NCBI GenBank assembly: GCA_014338405.1 | Contig: JTDE01000204.1 | Span: 257,617 to 321,616, forward strand | DNA: 64,000 nucleotides | From: Paragonimus skrjabini miyazakii | Lineage: Eukaryota; Platyhelminthes; Trematoda; Plagiorchiida; Troglotrematidae | Direction: 5' to 3' | Shown: one piece after another, positions 54,694 through 64,000 of the stretch | How the letters are laid out: each line of letters opens with the position of its first letter | Position numbering within the stretch: position 1 is the stretch's first letter | Notes under the pieces: model-generated | What the model saw: only the letters and a program-made list of their open reading frames with translations | Databases searched by the model: none | What the model was told of the DNA's origin: nothing | Translations under genes and position numbers: made by a program

Positions 54694-56545
54694 ATCCACT
54701 GCAGCACGAGTGTCGGTCAACGAATTTTCGGACTCACGTTCGGTTCTCATTCTTCCAAGTGGTTCGGTTTAAGGCAATATTTCCCGTCGGATAGCTGGTG
54801 TATAAACCCACACAGACACACACACCTGGTGTCACCGTAACTATGTGATATTTACTCAAAAGTTTATAACATCGCTCATTGCCTGCCCATATGCTAGTTT
54901 ACCATTAAGTCATATATGTAATATTCTTTTACTCCATTGATTGGAGCTGTCCGACCATTATTTCTAGGTGAACTGGTACTGCATGTGCTTTGGCGACAAT
55001 AAGTGCAATGTTTCTTATAAAGACGTAGCATTTTTTGAACGGTTTCACTGGACAAACAAACGATTCTGTTATCTGTACCTTCTCTGAGGCCCGTGTCTAA
55101 GTCGACCTCCAGCAACACTAATAATCAACAATCACTTCAACCTGTCTACGCAAAAGAAATCCACGCACCTCCATCTGCTGTTGAAGATCTTGTCCACAAA
55201 AGTGGATGTGCAAGAACAAGTGCATTGACTTGCATTTAAGAGGACTGGACAAACTGTGTTCGGAATACATGGTTTATACCACGGTGAAGATGACAGGCCG
55301 TGTTTTCGTGGTGCAATTGAAAAATTCTAGGATCTAAAGTGTGTTCTTCATAACTTATCAACTTGTACTAGGGTGAACATTGTAACCTGATTACTTGCTA
55401 GACAGAAAAGAGGTTTCTGCATTACTCGAGTAACCCAATTTACTCTTGGTAAGATTACTGGAGCATGCTGTCAATCGTAAAATTGTTCCTTATGAAGTTT
55501 TGATCAACGCTGCCACTTTTAAGCAACGTTTTGGGCAAAGCATTTGCTTAATGGTGTTTCCAATCCCTTTAGCCTACTAGTATTACAATTGTCATTAGTT
55601 ATTTCTCTCATTCTCCTCCGACTGCGTACATTCAAACATAGACTGTTATTCGGACGGTGTCACAAAGTAGCCAACCTCATCTCATTTATGTAGTGTTTAA
55701 TCTAATTGACTCCTGAATGTGATAGATACGCAAACTATTTTGGCGCAATATCTTCACATCTATAGTTGTAAATCTATGTGAGCACTCAGCCGCTCAAAGC
55801 ATTGTGCAACCCAGATTCTCAGAAACGATTCAATGTGCATTCAGCGAGTGAAACGCTACTGAAGGAGAAAAAGCTCTCCAATATTCCATTTCAACGTCTG
55901 TTCTTTGCAAATGCCAGTTTAATTTGAAATTGATAGCATTGGAAACAAATTGTCCAATCAACCCAAGAAAAGTACACCTGATTGAGAGATTCCACACTTC
56001 ACTGCGAGCTGAAACCGCACTCAACGAAAGGGGTAGTTAGTAGCAGTTGTTTATACACAAATTGGAATACATTTTTCAAAGGCCAACAAACTTCTGGATC
56101 ACAAGTGCATGATAGTGAACATTCTTACGTCCGTGCAATAGAGTAATATTTTTTTCAATATAAATCACGTCGAGTTCACCGTATTGATTGGCCGAGAATT
56201 TGTTGAAAATAACTCAGGAAACGTGTAAACAATTGTTCACAACCAGCAAGGAGTGCGTCCGTTTAAAGACACATTTTTGGATGACATTTTTAATCCGATA
56301 GAACCATCCTCCAGCTGTGTGTCTTGTAAGCTTATTCTGAGTGGAATGCTCGTTTGGTAGGCACCAAGGTGATGATGATTGTCATTGTGAAAACGGAAAG
56401 AAGTAACTGTTACCGCCGAACTGAATTCAAAGTGTGAACTAAAATTCCTAATGTTCATTATCTGCATCAAAACGGTAGTGCCATCTCTGAGATTGCAGTA
56501 CGAAGTTCTGAAACGTATATACATACAAACACGTTCAATAATGCA
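54694..56545. other. non-coding stretch downstream of the membrane-protein gene
   Basis: No gene recognised. It is intergenic if the minus-strand gene ends at the polyadenylation signal at 56,546-56,551. Confidence 0.42.
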
Positions 56546-56551
56546 TTTATT
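56546..56551 (-). promoter_or_regulatory. polyadenylation signal AATAAA
   Basis: AATAAA on the minus strand about 35 bases after the TGA at 56,586. This is a normal distance for a short 3' untranslated region and supports the terminal exon. Confidence 0.7.
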
Positions 56552-56585
56552 AGTACATTGTAACAAACATCACAAAAATCGCCCG

Positions 56586-57550
56586 TCATGTTTGGCGCTT
56601 GCTGTCGTCAACGTGCAAATGTGGTAAGTGCGCAGGTTCAGGATGCATAGGCGAACCACAGTTTGACGATGTACACGAATCTACGCGAGAAGCACACACG
56701 TAAGATGAATTGTATAAACCACTTGCATACGGAAAGATCGGATTTGTTGCCTGTATATCATTAACTTCTGTATGCATCCACATTGGATCGGTGTATGGAG
56801 ATGATATGGGATTGACAAGATAATCAAATGGGTCTTTCGATCGTATGTAAGTGGGGCTGTTCCGAACTCTCATGGGCATCGTTAATGGGAGTACTAAAGC
56901 ATCGTCCAATGAATTCGAGTCACATACTTTTACCTCCGGTCTGTCAACTAACGGATATTGGGTGTTTAACGGAGGTGAACTAGTGTGCCAGGCTGTGTCA
57001 ACCGTGGGCGTAATACAAACGGATCTCTGCATCTTCCCCTGTTCGGTTCCGATATCATGACGGGAACATTTGCCGGAACGTCTAAGAGTACCGTCCAAAT
57101 GAAGCACAGCGTTTGGAGTTATATTTTGTTGTGTTTGATGATGTAATGCTAACGGATTTGAATAATTATGCATTGTTAACCAGAGCGTATTGTTGCGTTC
57201 GAATGCATCCTTCACCTTCAACTGAGGCAGAGTTGTCACTGCAGTAACGTAGCCTTCATCAGGGACATGTGTGCTAGCTGTGGGGTTCACATAAGTTAAA
57301 GAATGTTGATGATTTGAGCGGAATGCTTTACATTTGTGTGAGTGGTCCGTGTGGATCTCTTCGAGTTGCGCGTGCTTACCGGGTTGATCCTGTCCTACCA
57401 GACGTCGTTGTTGGTAACGTTGATGATATCTTTTGGCCAGAAGGAGCCCAAGAACTCCCATCAGACAGGTTAGCAGTCCAACCATTGCGATCATCAAAAG
57501 CACGTGAAGCCCGACCGAACAGAATACCGTTTTGCAATTCTTAACTTTAG
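56586..57550 (-). CDS. last exon of a type I single-pass membrane protein
   Basis: An excellent acceptor (TGTCTTGCAG) opens a frame of about 320 codons ending in TGA. It starts with a juxtamembrane Cys pair (KVKNCKTVFC), then one membrane helix (SVGLHVLLMIAMVGLLTCLM, GVLGLLLA), a basic stop-transfer stretch KRYHQRYQQRR, and a cytoplasmic tail of about 280 residues rich in Ser, Thr, His and Pro. Repeated Asn-Pro turns (NPTAST, NPLALH, NPISSPY, NPIFPY) could be internalisation or adaptor sites. It enters needing two bases. Layout fits a cell-surface receptor or adhesion protein. The juxtamembrane Cys cluster is reminiscent of cadherins, but that is only a suggestion. Confidence 0.72.
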
Positions 57551-57942
57551 CTGCAAGACAAAATAAACTGCATTAAAACAGGTTGCTGACATTTATTCTA
57601 TCATTAATGAAAATAACCTTGGTGGAATCGTTTACTATGAGATAAGGAGCTAACGTGTTGGTGGATAAATCAAGTAGACTTAACTATTTTTGGTATAAAT
57701 TAATGTAAAACTAGAAAAATGTATGGTAAACAGTAATAGGTAACTGATCAGACAAACGGAATTCTAAGCGGAACGTAGACTATCCGTATCCTAAGAAATG
57801 ATAATCTATACAGCAGCTGATGAACGTATCACACAGTAGTAGTGTTGTGACCACAAAATATGCGTAGCCTGTAAATCGTTTATTGCACGAACTTCCGTAC
57901 AGGTTATGTTAAACATGAGACGACGAACACGAACACATACAC
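57551..57942 (-). other. probable intron of the type I membrane-protein gene
   Basis: A+T-rich sequence between two exon candidates; its ends are GTGTAT (donor side) and TGCAG (acceptor side). Confidence 0.4.
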
Positions 57943-58102
57943 TGATTTCCACGGCTAACGTGCATTCACACACATTGGGTAGCAATACGTTGTCATTCGC
58001 CCTGCTGGCACTTTCCCCATGGCGCATACATACTACTCTGATAGTCGCTTCTGGTTCATCATTTTCCTGGAGTTGAGGCTTGCCATTTTTTCCTGAAGTC
58101 GT
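57943..58102 (-). CDS. candidate penultimate exon of the type I membrane protein
   Basis: An acceptor-like ATTGATCACAG starts a 160-nt open frame in phase 0: SGKNGKPQLQENDEPEATIR, VVCMRHGESASRANDNVLLP, NVCECTLAVEI. It leaves one base at a weak donor, GTGTAT, exactly the phase needed by the 57,550 exon. Joined, the Cys-rich end would run straight into the juxtamembrane Cys pair, a sensible extracellular stem. The donor is non-ideal, and the same frame continues past it for 40 codons, so the exact end is uncertain. Confidence 0.42.
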
Positions 58103-59539
58103 CTGTGATCAATATACTACTCACAAACGAAACTGCCTGTTATACAACAGTAGCATATTTTATAAAATGTTGTATCTCTGGGTCGTTTGAATAGGCTAGG
58201 CATAATAAACAAATTATGGTACGTATTCCTATGTCACACTGCACAGCAAGTAAATGCTTGTTAAACCTGAAAGTGAAAACAACATTATGAAGTCAGTGGC
58301 TCATTTGTCAGTTAGTTATATTTTTTATATCGGACATTTTGGGTCTACAAAGCAGTAAACATGTAAAATTTACAATAAACAAACATGTGGAACCTAGGTC
58401 TAGTTTGAAATCTGGAAGAATATTAGGTGTGGTTTATTAACTCCCGGATGGCTTAGTAACTTCAGCCATAACGAATTAACGGCTGATATCCATCAGGTAA
58501 GAAAACTGAGTATGTGGTAGTCACCAGAAAACCAATTATGCGCTTTTGGTAAATTGGGACAATTCACCACACAGCGCTTATGTGACTTTGCTATGTACAA
58601 ACAGCAGTCCTATAATGAAACATGAATATCAATCTGAAATATATATGTTGCAAAATCTAAATCTGTGGCAGTCAATAATTGGCAGTCAGTTACTTCTTGA
58701 CGAATCAGGCCAGATGTTGACAGATGATCGATAACACAGAACAACACCTGAAAAGCTGTACATTATGAATCAAACTGATAAGACGACACTCGTTTTTCCT
58801 CTTACTGAGAATCATATATCAGAAGTGAGACTTCTCATCCACCGTCGTTTGTTCAGTTTGATTCTAGTTTCTAATGTTCTTTTCGTTCTACCAATGTAAG
58901 TGCTTCATTACCTACAGAAAAACAACTGATTAAGACAGCAGTGTTGAGATTTTTATTAACGGTAGATTTGGCTTGACGAGTTTCGAGAACAGTGCATACT
59001 TGGCTGCATTGTAGGCACGTTTCACATAAACATTGATGATTTTGAGAATATTTTGTTCAACTAAAACATCTCCCTGAGATGGAAGCTGAATTAACATAGC
59101 CTTTGTGGAATTTACAGTCGAGTTTTCCAACGAAGTTTATAGAAGCACGCTGCACAAGTTGTTTTATGCAACACTACCCGATCGGCTAGTGAAGTATCGT
59201 CGGAATCTATCCACGGCGCACCAGCTAGTCACTTTTTCTCTGCTACAATAATGAAAGTCATAACGTTCATTTAAATTCCTAACCATATATCCAGAATGTT
59301 ATTTGTGTTCATTCCAAGAAAGCTAAGCGGTAAGTATCTACGAGTTTATGATTTGAAGAAATACTTGGACAGCCAGAACTTAACAAGTGGATTACATTTT
59401 TTACTGTGTTTGGTACTTGGTTTACTTAGAAGCGTGATCCCGGTCTACGGTTCGTATGGCTTCTGCTGACCTAAGACCAGAAAGACACTTTGCTCGATTT
59501 TATCTAGTGATGAGTTGAAATAGGGCTAAATGATGCTCA
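58103..59539. other. non-coding stretch
   Basis: A minus-strand frame (58,930-59,130) encodes a helical peptide (LKIINVYVKRAYNAAKYALF) without good splice sites. Otherwise nothing recognised. Confidence 0.38.
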
Positions 59540-59665
59540 GTAAATATTACTGATGAGTGATAGGAGATTTGGTTAATTTCCAGTTGAACATCACCCACAG
59601 TTGATTGCAGCTGTCGAATTTCCATAGAATTCCCAGTCGGCCTCTGTCGGAAGGAAACACTAGAC
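59540..59665 (-). repeat. SINE-tail fragment (copy D)
   Basis: Matches the left outer end of copy B, from TTACTGATGAGT through the tail CACCCACAGTTGATTGCAGC. It breaks off after about 125 bases, before the tRNA-like head. Single arm only. Confidence 0.75.
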
Positions 59666-60576
59666 CCAATGAATATGTCAAATATTTGCAGACGGTCTTT
59701 TCATGCAAAGTAAGGTTTAACGTTTGCTGTGTCCAGAAAAGCAAACGTTTTCACTGACTGTTATCGTTGTTCAAATGAACGCCAGGTAATTTTAAAAAGT
59801 CTGCTGTTTCTTGTAATGTTACGTATGCACCCATAGAGTTGATAACAACACAAATCGTCATACGCAAGAAACTACCCGAATAACCAATACACCGGTAAAG
59901 CTGAAACACAACTTGCACAGAAAAACAGCCTGAATGTGGCAGTTATTCATTAGAGTATTAATCATTCATTTAGGGGTTTTATAACATGAGGATTAACAAA
60001 CAGTTGAAACACCACCTTTGACATGTTTCAGCAAATCATAAATTTGTGGTTATCCGAGACCAACACATCTAATCCCCACTGTTGCTGACTTAATAATGAA
60101 ACCGTACTGTGAAATTATTAGTAAATCGAGGTGTAGGTATTTTTCTAGGAAAACAAAATAGACAGGTCTTATCTTAAACGCGCAATTGCTGCAAAACTCG
60201 AGAATCGTTACGTTACCGTTGGCGGTTGACAATCATAAGAACAATTCCTCAATCTGGTTTTAAGTAAGATTTTTTAAAGTTTTCCTCAGCCATTAGAACT
60301 CGACGAAGTGTTCGCCAACAAGACAAGTGTTTTGTTGTACTGAATAAGCCAGTCTCCTTGACCACTTCAACAATTCAGAAAATATACGTATGTTGCGACA
60401 GGTTAACAGTTTGGTTAATCTCACCGGTAACAAACGTAAAACGTGCACACTGTATACAATAAACGTCTAATGACAAACAGTGAATTCGCACGTACACAAT
60501 CACACAAAATATTGAGAGACTACCACCATGCAGCGGGATAAGTTGCCACAGCTATATCTGTGTACACATTACTGTC
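59666..60576. other. non-coding stretch
   Basis: No gene or repeat recognised. Confidence 0.4.
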
Positions 60577-61065
60577 TCAAGTTGAACATCATCCACAATT
60601 GATTGCAGCTGTCGCATTCCCATAGACTATCCAGTCGGCCCCTTTCGAAAAGAAGCACCAGACTCGAGTTTCGCTCTCATTAGAGCTCGTCAGTAGTGCA
60701 TATCATCGCCACTGCAGCCGGGACCTGAACCACGGACATGCTGTTCATGAGGCAACCGTGTTTACCACTGCGCCATTGACCTCACGTTACGCACGACCGA
60801 ATTATCACATGTGAACGCTCAACCACTTTCGCATGTGAGTAATGATCGCGGGGTTATCGATTGGAGTTAACAGACAGTAACTGTGTCTCCATTTCGAGAC
60901 GATCGGGCAACCTGATCATTACTCACAAGCGTAAGTGGTTGAGTGTTCACATACGATAATTCGGTCGTGCCTAACGTGAGGTCAATGGCGCAGTGGTAAA
61001 CACGGTTGCCTGATGAACAGCATGTCCGTGGTTCAAGTCCCGGCTGCAGTGGCGAAAATATGCAC
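60577..61065. mobile_element. SINE fold-back, right arm truncated (copy C)
   Basis: Nearly identical to copy B from the left tail through the loop and the right tRNA-like head (A box 60,986-60,996; B box GGTTCAAGTCC, 61,030-61,040). It then stops at CACTACTGACG where B continues into the body and tail. The right neighbour is a PLE endonuclease fragment. The B box here is closer to the tRNA consensus than in copy B. Confidence 0.83.
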
Positions 61066-61400
61066 TACTGACGCAATAATTTTGGGTTTCTACAGCGCAG
61101 TACTAATTTCACTGGGCTAATTGTATCGAAGTGGAAACCTGCTGTCATGAAGTGTTCAGCGATCGATGATGTAGGTTTGTGAGCAGCTAGTCCAACAAGT
61201 TGAGCCTGGTAATCGATCATTTGTTTCAACCATTTGGGATTTTTTCGGCTACTCGCTGTGATAGCTGTTAACTTGCTCAGTCTATGTAAGATTAATGAAA
61301 CTGTGATTGAAGTGTTATACAACGTGGGAGAGGAAACAATCGGATGATCTACGTTCACGGTTGAACAAACCCTTGCCATTTTGTGGTTTAAACTAAACAC
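61066..61400 (-). pseudogene. PLE GIY-YIG fragment joined to the SINE fold-back
   Basis: The minus-strand frame gives KNPKWLKQMIDYQAQLVGLA, then SSIAEHFMTAGFHFDTISP and VKLVLRCRNPKLL. It matches the middle of the 28.2-kb endonuclease (the KHILETGH and LLLRHPNP blocks) and is cut at 61,066 by the fold-back before the conserved Glu and LPW end. It belongs to the 27-kb subfamily. Confidence 0.72.
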
Positions 61401-62169
61401 AACTGCGCAGCCGCTTACGTTCTAGAATGAGCAGGCTTTAACTTATGCATTATAGTGCTAATCAAATATAGATAGCTTTTTTGGGCCAGTTATGTGAGCT
61501 CACTGCACTTATCCATCATAGTGCGAACGTCTATGAACTTCTTATAGCAAGATTTTGCTGGTAAATTTTCACGCAGCCTACCTTATTATATCTGAATTAC
61601 AGATGGGTAAACCTGTTTTGAGCTGATTGTGTTGCAGTAAAACTGAAAACCTAGGATAGTGACCACCACAGGTTGCCTGTTGATGGAAAGGACACTACAG
61701 CTCACAGTCCGAACGTTCACTAGCGAACATCTTCAAGAATACTAAACAATTATTCAATTTAACTAGGTGAGGTAAACCTAAATTTGGTTGAATATTCGCC
61801 AGATTGTTGGAAATGATACCAATATAACTTAAATTAGTAAAAGTCAATTGCCAACTGATCGATCGTACAATAACTGTAAGGTTAGATTGTTTCGGGCTTG
61901 ACGCCTCGTCATCCTTAAGAGGATGAGCCCAACCGACCACATGTAACAACACCGTCAGGAACTTATTTCATGCATCCAAGCATTTTGACACCCTTGTTAA
62001 TCAGTGATGAAAGGCTGATTAGCACGTGAGTAGTTAAGATCCACTTGGGTCATGTGAAAAGATATTTTTCACAAACTTCTTGATGTTTTACGCGTATATG
62101 TAAAGTGTCCAATAGTGAGCTAAGGGAATCTGCTTCATTACACTGCATGACGTAATCGATGATATAGTC
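61401..62169. other. non-coding stretch
   Basis: No gene recognised; only short frames. Confidence 0.4.
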
Positions 62170-62368
62170 TGTTGTATTCAAGAGCGACGGAAAATACCAG
62201 TAGTAAGTAGGCTTTATTAAAGCAACCGTTTTCATGATACGTTACGGAAAATCTGTCAGTCCACACAGCACGGGCATCTGCTGCCCGCATGTGTCATCGA
62301 TCGCTTGAAGGTCAGAGCAATCTGATTGGCCAACTGCATTGCTCACTGACATTCGATTGGACACAACA
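62170..62368 (+). repeat. 199-bp solo-LTR-like repeat (copy 2)
   Basis: Same length and orientation as 45,585-45,783, with few differences and the same TGTTG/CAACA ends. Flanks (TAGTC and CTGTC) share only part of a possible target duplication. No internal retrotransposon sequence is attached. Confidence 0.72.
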
Positions 62369-62639
62369 CTGTCTTTCAGGGTAGAATGTGCGAGAATTTT
62401 AGGTTTGGGGAGTCCTGATAAAGACTACCAATATGTTTTCGACTAAGTCCGGGTAAGGAACTGGGGGAATCCTCCTTTAAAAGAGCGATAATTCGGCATG
62501 GGTAGAAAAGTAAGCCCTGTTTCCATACGAAGAGTGAACTGACAACAAAAATCAGCATACGGAATGAAAAGCATAAGAAAAACGTAAGTAGACTGCTCGC
62601 CTTACACCCTGCTCATTCAATGGCAGTGGAAAAACCAAC

Positions 62640-63930
62640 AACTTCTTACTCTTTACTTACTCACTTTTGGCTCCTCGTTTGGCGATATCAAATTGATTTC
62701 AGTTAGGGAGAACTGGAACCCATGCAGTCTAAGCCTCAGCAGGTCCACTTCAAAGGGAGCAGTTTCGAAGCGTCTATAACGTCCTACAGAAAAGAGCTCC
62801 AGTGAAAGAACACCCTTAGTGAGAAAAAGGTTGTGCCGAAACAACATTCGGCCACATGGATGAACTCAGTTTCATGCGTCCTCAGACCCCAGTGGCATAT
62901 GACGTTTTGGGATGCAGGAAAACCTTTGGAATAGGGTAGATTAAAGTGGCATCTATCCCAGTCGTCTGTAGGCAGGTGGGGTAATTTTGGCCTAGTCAAG
63001 CCTGTTGACGTACGGCTGGCTGCAGAAATACTGGACACGACTTGCTACATAGCATTTGATGGGTTCAAACCGAAGAAGTTTTAAGTAGAGTGACAGGCAC
63101 AATCCTGGATGTTTTTACTTCAAGAAGGGGCGAATGTACAACACAGATTGTTGTAAAGAGGACAGAATTTATTGTCTTGGGGGTCCTTGTGAATAAGTCT
63201 GGTATAGTTATAGTTCCTTGGGTTACTGGTTTGAAATCGGGCCCAATGTTTAGATCACTCACGCAGGTCCTACTCGAAAGATGACGCACATTGGTAATGC
63301 ATCGAATGTGTTGGACCTGACATTTATTTTCGTTAAAAGTTTAACAGACTTCCCGTACCCATTCAGCAAGAAAGTTGGGGTCACCAGAGAATGCGTCGGT
63401 CTTCAGGTGAGAGTATATTCCTCTACACTTTACAGTCGTTAGCATAACCACATTCGGGAAGCTGTTAACCGTCATGATGTCGGTCACACACAGATTGTTT
63501 AGCAATGGCCGTGGTATGGACTCCTCTTGTCCTCCTTTGAGGGATTGTGAGTTCCGTGAGATTGTAGTGTTAACGGACAGTCGGAAACGCCAGTCCTCAA
63601 AGCAGTCAACGAGGCAACTTAGAGCAAACCTTTGAATACCTAGTGCTGACGGACTATCTGGAGATATCGCGTGACCAGCCTTTACGAAAGCCTTGGTAAC
63701 GTCCGGGAAGAATAGGTCAAAGACAAGACTGTCGTCGGCTGTTCTGGTCCAGTGATACGGTTTGTGAAACACGAACGACTCTTGTGGAACCCATGTTGAC
63801 CGTTAAGTAGTAATCCAATGCTCTCCATTTGGCGTCCGGAGCAGTCATCAACGATACTCTCCATCACTATAAAGGTGGAATATTGTTGTGACGTTGGGAT
63901 GTGGATAATTGCGCCCTTCATCCTACCTCA
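62640..63930 (-). pseudogene. LINE (non-LTR) reverse transcriptase, frameshifted
   Basis: Minus-strand blocks follow the order of a LINE reverse transcriptase. First is MESIVDDCSGRQMESIGLLL, then NGQHGFHKSRSCFTN, the finger motif before the palm. VTKAFVKAGHAI follows in place of DFSKAFD. Then SIPRPLLNNLCVTDI stands in place of VPQGSVLGPLLF. A degraded catalytic region follows (no intact YADD or FADD), then NFLAEWVREV. Near 62,700 a C-terminal LELFSVGRYRRF resembles LDLFSLxYRRLRGD. At least one frameshift (near 63,700) and stops are present. The element runs past the window end toward its endonuclease. Confidence 0.72.
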
Positions 63931-64000
63931 TAGACCTGAACGGTCTTGCATGGTGAAGGATTGACATCGTTCCGAAGAAACACTGCGAAGGGTCCGCAAG

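Noticed and set aside
45585..62368. A single 16.8-kb LTR retrotransposon bounded by the two LTR-like units
   Set aside because: The interval holds unrelated host exons and PLE and SINE pieces on both strands and no gag or pol, so two solo units are the simpler reading.

Overview
This window looks like A+T-rich, gene-poor eukaryotic DNA dominated by mobile-element relics. I found no prokaryotic operons, rRNA genes, functional tRNA genes or CRISPR arrays. Coding signal occurs as short, spliced-looking exons separated by kilobases. Penelope-like elements (PLEs) with a GIY-YIG endonuclease, Ty3/gypsy pol relics, a LINE reverse transcriptase and tRNA-derived fold-back repeats occur together. This mix would suit a parasitic flatworm (trematode or cestode), but that is an inference; no single sequence here proves the species.

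Layout. 1-2 kb: a PLE 3' half. 2.7-5.6 kb: a large inverted repeat with two exon-like ORFs in its spacer and a small PLE-derived insertion, flanked by a CATTTTGT repeat, in its right arm. 7.1-9.2 kb: an eroded Ty3/gypsy pol. 12-24 kb: mostly non-coding, with a few exon candidates. 26.8-28.5 kb: the best-preserved PLE, with inverted termini, flanking target-site duplication and a hammerhead ribozyme motif in each end. 31.5-34 kb: a 144-bp palindrome, membrane-protein exons, a fold-back and a G+C-rich patch. 38.3-39.4 kb: a second PLE reverse transcriptase. 41-51 kb: PLE 3' ends, an LTR-like repeat and a 640-bp SINE fold-back. 51.7 kb: a strong extracellular-type exon. 53.5-54.1 kb: PLE. 56.5-58.1 kb: the 3' end of a host gene encoding a single-pass membrane protein. 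59.5-64 kb: SINE, PLE, LTR and LINE debris.

Host genes. The best-supported are on the minus strand: the last exon(s) of a type I membrane protein with a polyadenylation signal (about 58,102-56,546), and two phase-compatible exons of a four-transmembrane, claudin-like protein (32,294-32,071 and 21,395-21,231) separated by a 10.7-kb intron that holds the best PLE. Other exon calls rest on splice-site-bounded open frames and are tentative.

Most notable: several PLE copies carry inverted copies of their own 3' end, and each 3' end contains a hammerhead-type core. Transcripts from either strand could therefore contain a ribozyme. One copy (26,862-26,900, minus) has every core element of a hammerhead. 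Element boundaries, exon limits and similarities were judged by eye, without database searches.
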